A stretch of 64,000 bases of DNA, taken from assembly GCF_000297395.2 (NCBI RefSeq), contig NZ_HF570108.1, positions 4,996,636 to 5,060,635 on the forward strand, read 5' to 3'. Numbering within the stretch: position 1 is the first letter of the stretch; every line of letters begins with the position of its first letter. The notes under the pieces are model-generated. The model searched no databases. It was given only the letters and a program-made list of their open reading frames with translations, and was not told the DNA's origin. Shown piece after piece: positions 40,795-49,132 of this stretch. This DNA comes from Micromonospora lupini str. Lupac 08 (GTDB lineage: Bacteria; Actinomycetota; Actinomycetes; Mycobacteriales; Micromonosporaceae). The translations under genes were made by a program, and so were the position numbers.

Positions 40795-42246
40795 TCAGTC
40801 GACGCCGAACTCCATGGCGGCGCGGTCGAGCGCCTCGTCGGCGGCGGAGGCGACGCCCCGGGAGGCGATGGCCTCCGCGCCGCCCTCGGGCATCGCACCG
40901 ATCAACCCGGTGGAGGCTGCCTGCGCGGCGCCGATCATCGGCTGGCGCGCCGCGCCGCCGACCATGCCGAGGGAGGCGTACTGCTCGAGCTTCGCCCGCG
41001 AGTCGGCGATGTCCAGGTTGCGCATGGTGAGCTGGCCGATCCGGTCGGACGGGCCGAACGCCGAGTCCTCGGTGCGCTCCATCGACAGCTTGTCCGGGTG
41101 GTAGCTGAACGCGGGGCCTGTCGTGTCCAGGATCGAGTAGTCCTCGCCCCGGCGCAGCCGCAGCGTCACCTCGCCGGTGACCGCGGTGCCGACCCAGCGC
41201 TGCAACGACTCGCGCAGCATCAGGGCCTGCGGGTCGAGCCAGCGGCCCTCGTACATCAGCCGGCCGAGGCGGCGGCCCTCGCTGTGGTAGTTGGCCAGGG
41301 TGTCCTCGTTGTGGATGGCGTTGACCAGCCGCTCGTACGCGGCGTGCAGCAGCGCCATGCCGGGCGCCTCGTAGATGCCCCGGCTCTTGGCCTCGATGAT
41401 CCGGTTCTCGATCTGGTCGGACATGCCCAGGCCGTGCCGACCGCCGATGGCGTTGGCCTCAAGCACCAGGTCGACGGGGCTGCCGAACTCCTTGCCGTTG
41501 ATCGTCACCGGACGACCCTGGTCGAACCCGATCGTGACGTCCTCGGTCGGGATCTCCACCGACGGGTCCCAGAACCGGACGCCCATGATCGGGCTGACCG
41601 TCTCGATGCCGGTGTCGAGGTGCTCAAGGGTCTTCGCCTCGTGCGTCGCGCCCCAGATGTTGGCGTCGGTGGAGTATGCCTTCTCGGTGCTGTCCCGGTA
41701 CGGCAGGCCACGCTCCAGCAGCCACTCCGACATCTCCTTACGGCCACCCAGTTCGGTGACGAAGTCGGTGTCGAGCCACGGCTTGTAGATGCGCAGCTGC
41801 GGGTTGGCAAGCAGGCCGTAGCGGTAGAACCGCTCGATGTCGTTGCCCTTGAACGTCGAGCCGTCGCCCCAGATCTGGACGTCGTCGGAGATCATCGCCC
41901 GCACCAGCAGGGTCCCGGTCACGGCCCGGCCCAGCGGGGTCGTGTTGAAGTACGCCCGCCCGCCCGAGCGGATGTGGAAGGCGCCGCAGGTCAGTGCCGC
42001 CAGCCCCTCCTCGACCAGGGCGGCGCGGCAGTCGACCAGTCGGGCGACCTCGGCGCCGTAGCTGAGCGCACGGCCGGGCACCGAGCCGATGTCGGGCTCG
42101 TCGTACTGGCCGATGTCGGCGGTGTAGGCGCAGGGGACGGCGCCCTTGTCGCGCATCCACGCGACCGCGACAGAGGTGTCGAGGCCGCCGGAGAAGGCGA
42201 TGCCGACACGTTCGCCGATGGGCAGGGAGGTGAGAACCTTGGACAC
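40795..42246 (-). CDS. argG: Argininosuccinate synthase, long form
   Basis: A 483-residue enzyme that condenses citrulline and aspartate with ATP in arginine synthesis. The PP-loop is GIAFSGGLDTSVAVAWM, and YTADIGQYDEPD, GDGSTFKGNDIERFYRYG and STDANIWGATHEAKTLE mark the E. coli-type long class. The GTG start has no RBS; a TAATCT hexamer (42252-42257 complement) ends 5 nt before it, pointing to leaderless expression. No other arg genes lie in the window. The 28-bp space to the upstream TrmH stop contains its promoter. Confidence 0.95.
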   Translation of the reverse strand: MSKVLTSLPIGERVGIAFSGGLDTSVAVAWMRDKGAVPCAYTADIGQYDEPDIGSVPGRALSYGAEVARLVDCRAALVEEGLAALTCGAFHIRSGGRAYFNTTPLGRAVTGTLLVRAMISDDVQIWGDGSTFKGNDIERFYRYGLLANPQLRIYKPWLDTDFVTELGGRKEMSEWLLERGLPYRDSTEKAYSTDANIWGATHEAKTLEHLDTGIETVSPIMGVRFWDPSVEIPTEDVTIGFDQGRPVTINGKEFGSPVDLVLEANAIGGRHGLGMSDQIENRIIEAKSRGIYEAPGMALLHAAYERLVNAIHNEDTLANYHSEGRRLGRLMYEGRWLDPQALMLRESLQRWVGTAVTGEVTLRLRRGEDYSILDTTGPAFSYHPDKLSMERTEDSAFGPSDRIGQLTMRNLDIADSRAKLEQYASLGMVGGAARQPMIGAAQAASTGLIGAMPEGGAEAIASRGVASAADEALDRAAMEFGVD

Positions 42247-42251
42247 GGGGA

Positions 42252-42280
42252 AGATTATTCAACAAGACGCATGGTCATGC
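42252..42280 (-). promoter_or_regulatory. argG promoter with candidate ArgR site
   Basis: On the minus strand TAATCT (42252-42257) is the likely -10. Upstream lies the dyad GCATGACCATGC (42269-42280), and TTGAATAAT overlaps the -10, resembling half of an ARG box (TGAAT followed by A/T). These could be ArgR-binding halves, but the second half of a consensus ARG box is missing. Confidence 0.35.
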
Positions 42281-43087
42281 AAGCGGATCGTCGCGACCCA
42301 GTTCCCAGAACGCCACCGCAGCGGCTGCGGCGACGTTCAACGAGTCCACGCCACGCCGCATCGGGACGACCACCCGCACGTCGCTTGCCGACTGCGCCGC
42401 GGCGGTGAGGCCAGGCCCCTCGGCCCCGAGCAGCAACGCCGCCCTCCCGCGCTGCGCCGGGGTCAACCGCTGAATGGGTACGGCGTCCGGCGCCGGCGTC
42501 ATGGCGAGCACTGTGAAGCCCGCCTCCCGCACCTCGTCGAGGCCGGCGGGCCAGCGCTCCAGCTTGGCGTACGGCATCGCGAAGACCTCGCCCATGCTGA
42601 CCCGGACGCTGCGCCGGTAGAGCGGATCGGCGCAGGACGGCGACAGCAGCACGGCGTCGACGCCCAGCGCGGCGGCACCCCGGAAGATCGCGCCGAGGTT
42701 CGTGTGGTTGTTGACGTCCTCCAGGATCACCACCCGGCGCGCGGCGGCGAGCACCTCGGCCGCCGTCGGCAACGAACGGCGGTGGAACGACGCCAGCACC
42801 CCCCGGTGTACGTGGAAGCCGGTGGCCCGTTGCAGCACGTCCTGGGTGGCGGCGTAGACGGGCGCGTCGCCGGTGTCGAGGTCGGCGAGCTGGTCGACGC
42901 GCTTGGCGTCGACCAGGTACGACCGGGCCGGGTAGCCCGCGCGCAGCGCACGGCGCAGCACGAGCTCGCCCTCGGCGATGAACAGGCCGTGCGGAGGTTC
43001 CCAGCGGGTGCGCAGCTCGACGTCGGTGAGCGCGCGGTAGTCGGCGATCCGGTCGTCGTCGGGGTCGGTGATCTGGTGGACGGGCAC
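42275..43087 (-). CDS. TrmH/SpoU-family RNA 2'-O-methyltransferase
   Basis: A 270-residue SPOUT methyltransferase. It has an N-terminal L30e-like substrate-binding part (EPPHGLFIAEGELVLRRALRAGYPARSYLVDAKRV), then motif 1 VVILEDVNNHTNLGAIFRGAAALGVDAVLLSP, motif 2 LLLGAEGPGL and motif 3 VVVPMRRGVDSLNVAAAAAVAFWE, forming the SAM-binding knot. The target nucleotide in tRNA or rRNA is not predictable. The GTG lacks an RBS; CAGAAT 6 nt upstream may be the -10 of a leaderless mRNA. Not obviously linked to argG. Confidence 0.88.
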   Translation of the reverse strand: MPVHQITDPDDDRIADYRALTDVELRTRWEPPHGLFIAEGELVLRRALRAGYPARSYLVDAKRVDQLADLDTGDAPVYAATQDVLQRATGFHVHRGVLASFHRRSLPTAAEVLAAARRVVILEDVNNHTNLGAIFRGAAALGVDAVLLSPSCADPLYRRSVRVSMGEVFAMPYAKLERWPAGLDEVREAGFTVLAMTPAPDAVPIQRLTPAQRGRAALLLGAEGPGLTAAAQSASDVRVVVPMRRGVDSLNVAAAAAVAFWELGRDDPLA

Positions 43088-43207
43088 CCGACGATTCTGC
43101 CCCGACGGCCGACCGCCACCCCGGACGCCCGCCCGACGTGGTGTTTTGTCCGGTCAGGAAGGGGAACGACCGGCACACGAGCGGACTCGACGGGAAGGAC
43201 CAGCCAG

Positions 43208-45055
43208 GTGAGCGCAGACCACACGGCACCGGGCGAAGGGGGCACCCTGCCCCGGCGTCCGACAGTCGCGGACCACATCGTGTCCCGCCTGGCGAGCTGG
43301 GGCGTGCGCCGCTACTTCGGCTATCCCGGCGACGGCATCAACGGCATCACCTCGGCTCTGCAACGCACCAACGAGCGCGCCCAGTTCATCCAGGTACGGC
43401 ACGAGGAGACCGCCGGCTTCGCCGCCTCCGCGCACGTCAAGTACGGCGGCGGGCCGCTGGGCTGCGCGCTCGTGACCAGTGGACCCGGCGCCATCCACCT
43501 GCTCAACGGCCTGTACGACGCCAAACTCGACCACCAGCCGGTGGTCGCCCTGGTCGGGCACACCGCGGTCACCGCCGAGGGCGGCGGCTACTACCAGGAG
43601 GTCGACCTCCTCGCCCTCTACAAGGACGTCGCGGCGGCGTTCCTGGCCCAGCTCGACCACCCGGCGCAGGTCCGCCACCTCGTCGACCGGGCGTGCCGCA
43701 CGGCGCTGTCCCGGCGTACCGTCACCGCCCTGGTGCTCCCGTCGGACCTGCAGGACGAGGCGGCCATCCCCGACCCGCCGCACGCGCACGGCTACTACCA
43801 CACCAGCAACGTGCCGAGCAGCACGCCTACCGTGCCGCCGCAGGCCGACCTGCGCCGCGCCGCCGAGGTCCTGCGCGGCGGCGAGCGGGTGGCCATGCTG
43901 GTCGGGCAGGGCGCGCTCGGCGCCGAGGACGAGGTCCGCGAGATCGCCCACCGGCTCGGCGCCGGGGTGGCCACCGCGCTGCTCGGCTTCACAGTGGTCG
44001 ACCATCGCGAGCCGTGGGTGACAGGCGCGATCGGGCTGCTCGGCACCCGGCCGAGCTGGCAGCTCATGAGCGGCTGCGACCGGCTGCTGATCGTGGGCAG
44101 CAACATGCCGTACTCGGAGTTCTACCCGCCACCCGGGCAGGCCCGCGCGGTGCAGATCGACCTGGACGGCACCCAGCTCGGGCTGCGCTACCCGACCGAG
44201 GTGAACCTGACCGGCGACGCCCGCCCCACGCTGCGGGCGCTGCTGGACGAGCTGGGCCCCGGCCCCGGCCCGACCGCCTGGCGGGGGGAGATCGCCGAGG
44301 CCACCTCGGCGTGGCGACGCGTCCAGCGCGACCTGGCCGCGCAGACCGCCGACCCGGTCAACCCGCAACTGCTGTTCACCACGCTCAGCGACCGACTCCC
44401 CGACGACGCGATGCTCGCGGTGGACTGCGGCACCGCCACCGCCTGGTACGCCCGGCACGTGCAGGTCCGGCCCGGGATGCTGGCCAGCCTCTCCGGGACG
44501 CTGCTGTCGATGGGCGGTGCCATGCCGTACGCGCTGAGCGCCAAGTTCGCCCACCCGGACCGGCCGCTTGTCGCGCTGATCGGCGACGGGGCGATGCAGA
44601 TGAACGGCGTCAATGAGCTGATCACCGTGGCGAAGTACTGGCGCGGCTGGGCCGACCCGCGGTTCGTGGTGCTGGTGCTCAACAACCGGGACCTGGCGTT
44701 CGTCAGCTGGGAACAGCGCTCCAGCGAGGGGACGCCGATGTTCCCGGACAGCCAGCAGTTGCCGGACATCGCCTACCACCAGTGGGCCCAGGTGCTCGGG
44801 CTGCACGGAGAGCTGGTCGACGCGCCGGAGCAGGTGCCCGGCGTCTGGGAGCGCGCGCTGGCCGCCGACCGGCCGGTCGTCATCAACGCCCTGGTCGACC
44901 CGGCCGAGCTGATGCTGCCGCCGCACTTCACCGCCGAGCAGGCCCGCAAGACCGCGGCAGCGGTGCTCCGCGGCGACACCGACTGGGCCGGCATCATCCG
45001 CCGCGGTCTCCCCGCGACGATCGCCAGCTACCGCCTCCGCCGCCGCGAACGCTGA
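43208..45055 (+). CDS. PoxB-like thiamine diphosphate-dependent enzyme
   Basis: A 615-residue ThDP enzyme with the three-domain layout of pyruvate oxidase and acetolactate synthase. The Pyr domain has FGYPGDGINGI and RHEETAGFAASAHVKYGG (catalytic glutamate in EET), the middle domain is Rossmann-like (VAMLVGQGALG), and the PP domain carries GDGAMQMNGVNELITVAKYW...NN (GDG at 459-461). The GDGI-rich N-terminus is characteristic of the pyruvate dehydrogenase (quinone)-like subgroup. No small regulatory subunit is adjacent, so acetolactate synthase is less likely. GTG start with GGAAGGACC 8 nt upstream. Confidence 0.85.
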   Translation: MSADHTAPGEGGTLPRRPTVADHIVSRLASWGVRRYFGYPGDGINGITSALQRTNERAQFIQVRHEETAGFAASAHVKYGGGPLGCALVTSGPGAIHLLNGLYDAKLDHQPVVALVGHTAVTAEGGGYYQEVDLLALYKDVAAAFLAQLDHPAQVRHLVDRACRTALSRRTVTALVLPSDLQDEAAIPDPPHAHGYYHTSNVPSSTPTVPPQADLRRAAEVLRGGERVAMLVGQGALGAEDEVREIAHRLGAGVATALLGFTVVDHREPWVTGAIGLLGTRPSWQLMSGCDRLLIVGSNMPYSEFYPPPGQARAVQIDLDGTQLGLRYPTEVNLTGDARPTLRALLDELGPGPGPTAWRGEIAEATSAWRRVQRDLAAQTADPVNPQLLFTTLSDRLPDDAMLAVDCGTATAWYARHVQVRPGMLASLSGTLLSMGGAMPYALSAKFAHPDRPLVALIGDGAMQMNGVNELITVAKYWRGWADPRFVVLVLNNRDLAFVSWEQRSSEGTPMFPDSQQLPDIAYHQWAQVLGLHGELVDAPEQVPGVWERALAADRPVVINALVDPAELMLPPHFTAEQARKTAAAVLRGDTDWAGIIRRGLPATIASYRLRRRER

Positions 45056-45069
45056 CGGCGCGACGCCGC

Positions 45070-45128
45070 TTGACACCGGGACTCCACAGTCGTCTACTTC
45101 ATGTCACGACATACATGTCGTGACATGA
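45070..45128 (+). promoter_or_regulatory. Promoter with a 30-bp double-dyad operator
   Basis: TTGACA (45070-45075) and TCTACT (45093-45098) with a 17-bp spacer form the promoter. From 45099 to 45128 lies a 30-bp palindrome with 14-bp perfect arms around a 2-bp centre. It can also be read as two abutting 14-bp dyads: CATGTCACGACATA (45100-45113) and the perfect CATGTCGTGACATG (45114-45127). It overlaps the expected transcription start of the MBL-MarR-SRPBCC operon and is the probable binding site of the MarR protein encoded at 46015. Confidence 0.8.
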
Positions 45129-45142
45129 AAAGGAGCGACCCA

Positions 45143-46018
45143 ATGAACCCGATCAAGCGGGTGACCGTCGTCAGCACGGGCACCGTCCGGATCCGTCCCG
45201 AGCACGTCGAGACGAACGGCACCCCACTGCTGTGGTGGCTCAACACGTCACGCCGGTGGACCGACCCCCTCCCGATCAACGTGTACGTGATCGAGCACGA
45301 CAGAGGGCTGGTGCTGTTCGACACCGGCCAGGACCGGCGCTCGGTCACCGACCCGGGATACTTTCCCGGCGGCCTGGCCGGACACGTCTACCGCCGACTC
45401 GCCACCTTCGACGTGCCCGCCGGCGCGACCCTGACCGACCGCCTCCGCGAGCAGGGCTACGACATCGCCGACGTGCGCGTGGCAGTCCTCTCGCACCTGC
45501 ACCAGGACCACATCGGCGGGCTACGGGAGCTGCCCCGATCGACGCGGATCCTCGTCCACGCCGCCGAACTGGCCGAGGTCGACAAGAGGTTCGCGGTCTT
45601 CGCCGGTCTGCTGCGGGAGCACATCCACGTGCCGGGCGTCAGCTTCACGGCCGTCACCCCGCAGCGGGTCGACGACCCGGCGATCGTGCCGTTCACCCAC
45701 GCCCACGACGTCATGGGTGACGGGTCCCTGTTGCTGCTGCCCACCCCCGGGCACACGCCCGGATCGATGTCGCTGCTGCTACGCGGTGCGGGGATGCCGC
45801 CCATGTTGTTCGTCGGCGACGTCACCTACGACGTGCGGCGGCTCGCTGCCGACCGCGTCCCCGGAGTCGGCGACGCCGCCGGGCTGCACGAGGTCACCGG
45901 GCGGGTCAACGCGCTGGCCGCCCGCTACCCGAGCATGCCGATTCTCGCCGCACACGATCCCGCGGCGGCCGGGCTTCTGGCCAGGGCGCTGGCCGAACAC
46001 GGCACCATACCGGTGTGA
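45143..46018 (+). CDS. Metallo-beta-lactamase-fold hydrolase (AHL lactonase-like)
   Basis: A 291-residue MBL hydrolase. The metal motif HLHQDH lies at 118-123, with later metal ligands in TPGHTPGSMSLLL and FVGDVTYD, and a C-terminal histidine in ILAAHDP. The pattern INVYVIEHDRGLVLFDTGQD followed by HLHQDHIGG fits quorum-quenching lactonases of the AiiA/AttM type, but many lactones or esters are possible substrates. ATG 45143 follows AAAGGAGCGACCCA, and the upstream open frame would translate the operator itself. First gene of an operon with MarR and SRPBCC genes. Confidence 0.88.
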   Translation: MNPIKRVTVVSTGTVRIRPEHVETNGTPLLWWLNTSRRWTDPLPINVYVIEHDRGLVLFDTGQDRRSVTDPGYFPGGLAGHVYRRLATFDVPAGATLTDRLREQGYDIADVRVAVLSHLHQDHIGGLRELPRSTRILVHAAELAEVDKRFAVFAGLLREHIHVPGVSFTAVTPQRVDDPAIVPFTHAHDVMGDGSLLLLPTPGHTPGSMSLLLRGAGMPPMLFVGDVTYDVRRLAADRVPGVGDAAGLHEVTGRVNALAARYPSMPILAAHDPAAAGLLARALAEHGTIPV

Positions 46019-46488
46019 GAACAGCCGAACAGCTCCGCTACCTCATCCTCGCGGCACAACGAGAGGGCAACCGCCAGCTCACCGTGCTGCTGTCCGCGAT
46101 CGGCCTCACGCCGGCGCAGTCGGAAGCACTGCGCATCATCGCGGACCACGGACCGCTGGCACTCCGGGAACTCGGCGACATGCTCGTCTGCGACACCGGC
46201 ACCAACCCCAGCCGCATCGTCGACCGACTCGTCGCCGCCGGCCTCGTGGAGAGAACCAGCAGTGAACACGACCGGCGGCAGGTCAAGCTCACGCTCACGC
46301 CGACGGGCCAGGACAAGGCCCTCCGCGTCGCAGAGATCGAGAACCAGCTGTACGACCTGCTCGACGACGCCACGGCGGGCACGGACGTGGGCGCCCTCAT
46401 CGCGTTCCTGGACGGGTTCACCCGACAGTCACCCGCCGGAACCGCCCTCGCGAACCGCCTCGCCGCCGAGAAGAAGCAACCCGACTGA
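46015..46488 (+). CDS. MarR-family transcriptional regulator
   Basis: A 157-residue winged-helix regulator. The recognition region is ALRELGDMLVCDTGTNPSRIVDRLVAAGLVERTSSEHDRRQVKLTLTPTGQ, with the wing at DRRQVKL. The GTG overlaps the upstream MBL stop by 4 bp (GTGA), so the two are coupled. The 30-bp palindrome at 45099-45128 matches the size expected for two MarR dimers. It probably represses its own operon and is released by a lactone or phenolic ligand that the hydrolase destroys. Confidence 0.9.
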   Translation: MRTAEQLRYLILAAQREGNRQLTVLLSAIGLTPAQSEALRIIADHGPLALRELGDMLVCDTGTNPSRIVDRLVAAGLVERTSSEHDRRQVKLTLTPTGQDKALRVAEIENQLYDLLDDATAGTDVGALIAFLDGFTRQSPAGTALANRLAAEKKQPD

Positions 46489-46524
46489 CCCGTCGCCGAG
46501 TGCGACACGCCCCAAGGGAATCGC

Positions 46525-46986
46525 ATGAGCTTCCAGCTGACCCTCGACATCAAGGCCCCCGCAGCGCAGGTGTTCGACTTCGTCGCCGACTTCACCACCA
46601 TGCCGAGGTGGTATTCCGCGGTGCGACGCGTGGAGCGTGTCGAGGGCACCCACGGCCTCGGCACCCGCTACCACGTGTACCGGAACCTCCCCGGCGGGCC
46701 GGCCCGCAACGACGTCTCGATCACCACGTACACAGCGGGTGACGAGGTCACCTTCACCTCGGTGAGTGGGCCGACTCCGTTCACCTACCGCTACCTCGTC
46801 CGACCGTCGGGCGACATGACGGCACTCGTCCTCGAAGGCACGATCAGCGCCTCCGGGCTCACCGGCCCGGCGGCACTCCTCGGACCGTTCGCCGAGAAGC
46901 TTTTCAGCGGTGGGATGCGCGACAACCTCGGCACGCTCAAGCAGATCCTGGAGGCGGCCCCGCGCCATCAGCGCCGGATCACCTGA
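46525..46986 (+). CDS. SRPBCC-family polyketide cyclase/START-like protein
   Basis: A 153-residue single-domain protein of the SRPBCC fold: MSFQLTLDIKAPAAQVFDFVADFTTMPRWYSAVRRVERVEG, then VTFTSVSGPTPFTYRYLV and a C-terminal helix (MRDNLGTLKQILEAA) that closes the hydrophobic cavity. These proteins bind hydrophobic or aromatic ligands. It is 36 bp after the MarR gene and probably the last gene of the operon; it may bind the regulator's ligand. Confidence 0.83.
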   Translation: MSFQLTLDIKAPAAQVFDFVADFTTMPRWYSAVRRVERVEGTHGLGTRYHVYRNLPGGPARNDVSITTYTAGDEVTFTSVSGPTPFTYRYLVRPSGDMTALVLEGTISASGLTGPAALLGPFAEKLFSGGMRDNLGTLKQILEAAPRHQRRIT

Positions 46987-47089
46987 ACGCCGTGCCGGGA
47001 CGACGGACAGATCGAAGGATTGCCCGAGATCAATCGCGGGTACCTGCCCTGTCCGCTCACCCACGGGGGGTGGCACAAGGGAGCTGACG

Positions 47090-47818
47090 ATGAGATCGAC
47101 GACAGTCCGAGGAAGTGTGCTCGCCATTGTGGTGGCGGCCCTGCTGAGCGGCTGCGGGGGTGGCGGTGACGACGGGCAGCCGAAGTCGACGGCACCCGCC
47201 GACAACGGCGTCGCCGCGCTCGCGCCGAACGAGGCCCTGCAGCGCGCCACGACGGCCGTGCAGAACGCCAAGTCGTACCACCTGGTGGGCGACGTCGACA
47301 ACGACGGCCAGAAGATGAGCCTGGACTTCAAGGTGACCGGCAGCGACCTGGGTGGTCGGGTGTCCACCGGCGAGGGCAGCGTGGAGTTGCTCTCCGTCGG
47401 CGGGCAGCAGTACATCCGGCCGGACGAGAAGTTCTGGGCCAAGAACGCCGGCGCCCAGGCGTCGGACGAGATCGTGAAGCTGATGGGCGACAAGTGGGCC
47501 AAGGTGTCCGCCAAGGACGACTTCTCGCAGCTGTTCGACGTCGCCAACATCGACGAACTGCTCAAGCCGGACGGCACCATGACCAAGGGCGAGGGCAAGG
47601 AGATCGACGGCGTCAAGACCATCGGCCTCGTCGACGGCGACAAGAGCGGCACGCTCTACATCGCCACCACCGGCGAGCCGTACCCGATGCGGATGGAAGG
47701 CAACCAGGACTCACCCGGTCAGATCACGTTCAGCGAGTTCGGCGCGACCTTCGACGACGTGAAGGCGCCGCCGGAGGGCCAGGTGGTCGACTTCGACCAG
47801 TTGAAGAACAAGAAGTAG
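47090..47818 (+). CDS. LppX/LprAFG-family lipoprotein
   Basis: A 242-residue lipoprotein. The signal peptide MRSTTVRGSVLAIVVAALLSGC has lipobox LSGC (C22). The mature part (NEALQRATTAVQNAKSYHLVGDVDNDGQKMSLDFKVTGSDLGG) fits the LppX/LprG fold, known in mycobacteria for carrying lipids or phosphatidylinositol mannosides across the envelope. AAGGGAG sits 5 nt before ATG 47090. It is followed by a strong hairpin terminator. Confidence 0.82.
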   Translation: MRSTTVRGSVLAIVVAALLSGCGGGGDDGQPKSTAPADNGVAALAPNEALQRATTAVQNAKSYHLVGDVDNDGQKMSLDFKVTGSDLGGRVSTGEGSVELLSVGGQQYIRPDEKFWAKNAGAQASDEIVKLMGDKWAKVSAKDDFSQLFDVANIDELLKPDGTMTKGEGKEIDGVKTIGLVDGDKSGTLYIATTGEPYPMRMEGNQDSPGQITFSEFGATFDDVKAPPEGQVVDFDQLKNKK

Positions 47819-47839
47819 ACGACGCACTGCTGTTCGGCC

Positions 47840-47871
47840 GGCGCCTCCCCACTCTGCGGTGGGGAGGCGCC
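47840..47871. terminator. Strong hairpin terminator between convergent genes
   Basis: GGCGCCTCCCCAC (47840-47852) pairs perfectly with GTGGGGAGGCGCC (47859-47871) around a 6-nt loop. It lies between the lipoprotein (+) and TetR (-) genes and is symmetrical, so it can end transcription both ways. No U-tract, as usual in actinobacteria. Confidence 0.85.
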
Positions 47872-47884
47872 GTCGCGTAGCGGG

Positions 47885-48493
47885 TCAGTCCCGCCGGTCG
47901 CTGGCCGGGCTCGACAGGGCTTCCTGCGCGGTCTGGAGGATCTCCTCCGACAGGGGCGTCTGACCCGTCGCGCGGGCCAGCGTGAGCGCACCGACCATCG
48001 TCGCGAGGTCGACGAGCGCGCGCCGCCGGGCCTCGGTTCCGTCTCGGCCGGGCGCCTCCGCGAGGTCCGTCATGCGCTTCACGGTCTCCTGAAGACCCAC
48101 CGCGTACGACGTACGGAGCGGGCTGTCGGCGGATGCCCGGGCGGCGTCGGCGGCCAGCGCGGTGTTGGCACATCCGGTGCCGGGTGTGTCGCGATGCTCG
48201 GGTGACAGGTAGTGCCGCAGCAGCGCGCTTCGCGCTTCCGACCGGTCGGGTAGGTCGTCGGAGAACTGGTCCAGCAGGGCCAGGAGTTCGCCGAACGCCG
48301 TCGTGGCGGCAATGCCCAGCAACTCGTCCTTGGAGCTGAAATGCTTGTAGAAGCCTCCGTGGGTCAGTCCGGCGGCACCCATGAGGTCCTGCACGCTCAT
48401 GCCCGCCGTGCCGCGTTCACGCAGCAGCCGTGAGGTGACGGCCACCACCTCCTCGCGGTGCCTCGCCGCTTCGGCACGTGACGTTCTGCCCAT
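47885..48493 (-). CDS. TetR-family transcriptional regulator
   Basis: A 202-residue repressor. The helix-turn-helix lies at about 28-50 (MSVQDLMGAAGLTHGGFYKHFSSKDELL) and the ligand domain follows (GCANTALAADAARASADSPLRTSYAVG). The GGFYKHF and GC(A/P)N patterns fit the subgroup that controls oxidoreductases and small stress proteins. Divergent from the DUF1330 gene, which it likely controls. A TATAAT -10 on the minus strand lies at 48533-48538. Confidence 0.9.
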   Translation of the reverse strand: MGRTSRAEAARHREEVVAVTSRLLRERGTAGMSVQDLMGAAGLTHGGFYKHFSSKDELLGIAATTAFGELLALLDQFSDDLPDRSEARSALLRHYLSPEHRDTPGTGCANTALAADAARASADSPLRTSYAVGLQETVKRMTDLAEAPGRDGTEARRRALVDLATMVGALTLARATGQTPLSEEILQTAQEALSSPASDRRD

Positions 48494-48532
48494 CGCTCTT
48501 CCTCCCTCACGTGCTCACCGCTCGACCCCTCG

Positions 48533-48604
48533 ATTATAGAGGACGACCCTAATCCAAAACTTGTCGCAACGGCGAGGCTCGGTTAGATTATGAGCGTCAT
48601 CTAA
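48533..48604. promoter_or_regulatory. Divergent promoters with candidate TetR operator
   Basis: Minus strand: TATAAT (complement of 48533-48538) serves tetR. Plus strand: TTGTCG (48561-48566), 17-bp spacer, TAGATT (48584-48589) serves the DUF1330 gene. A dyad TTAGAT...ATCTAA spans 48583-48604 and covers the plus-strand -10, a usual position for a repressor site. Confidence 0.65.
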
Positions 48605-48626
48605 AGCACGAGCACTGGAGATCCCC

Positions 48627-48989
48627 ATGAGCACCTACCTGATCAATCACCTGCGCATCCCCGGCGGCATCCCGAACGAGGCGGGGCTGTCGTACCTGGA
48701 GCAGGTCGAGGCGACCGTGCACCCGTACGGCGGCAAGTGGCTCGCCCAGGGCGACGTGGACGTGGTCGAGGGCACCTGGCCCGGCTCCGTCGTCCTGATG
48801 GAGTTCCCCACCCGCGCCGACGCCGAGAACTGGTACAACTCGCCCGAGTACCGGGCGATCCTGCCGCTGCGGACGAACAACGCGGTCTCGGACATCATCC
48901 TGGTCGACAGCCTGGCACCGGACTTCACCGTCGCCGGTTTCGCCCGGCAGGTGCGCGCCGCCATCTCGGCAGCCTCCACCAACGGCTGA
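48627..48989 (+). CDS. DUF1330 domain protein
   Basis: A 120-residue ferredoxin-like alpha/beta-barrel protein: LEQVEATVHPYGGKWLAQGDVDVVEGTWPGSVVLMEFPTRADAENWYNSPEYRAILPLR is the DUF1330 signature. It belongs to the dimeric alpha-beta barrel group whose members bind small organic molecules, but no reaction is known. TGGAGAT lies about 7 nt before the ATG. It is divergent from the TetR gene and is followed by two strong hairpins. Confidence 0.85.
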   Translation: MSTYLINHLRIPGGIPNEAGLSYLEQVEATVHPYGGKWLAQGDVDVVEGTWPGSVVLMEFPTRADAENWYNSPEYRAILPLRTNNAVSDIILVDSLAPDFTVAGFARQVRAAISAASTNG

Positions 48990-49011
48990 GTCTGGGCCCG
49001 GTCGAGTCGCA

Positions 49012-49118
49012 CTCCGAGGTCCCGCCGGCCACGGCGGTGACCTCGGAGCGACCGACGCCAGCCAACGGTCCTGCGGGAAGAGCACGGCGGCCCGGCCCGA
49101 GGTGGGCCAGGCCGCCGT
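49012..49118. terminator. Pair of strong hairpins between convergent genes
   Basis: First: CTCCGAGGTC (49012-49021) with GACCTCGGAG (49039-49048), with an inner CCGCC/GGCGG stem. Second: ACGGCGGCCCGGCCC (49084-49098) with GGGCCAGGCCGCCGT (49104-49118), 14 of 15 paired with a 5-nt loop. They separate the DUF1330 gene (+) from the PBP (-); the second likely stops the PBP transcript. Confidence 0.8.
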
Positions 49119-49132
49119 CACTGAATCCGGGG

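Noticed and set aside
43208..45055. Acetolactate synthase large subunit
   Set aside because: No ilvN or ilvC nearby and the GDGI-type N-terminus fits the PoxB-like group better.
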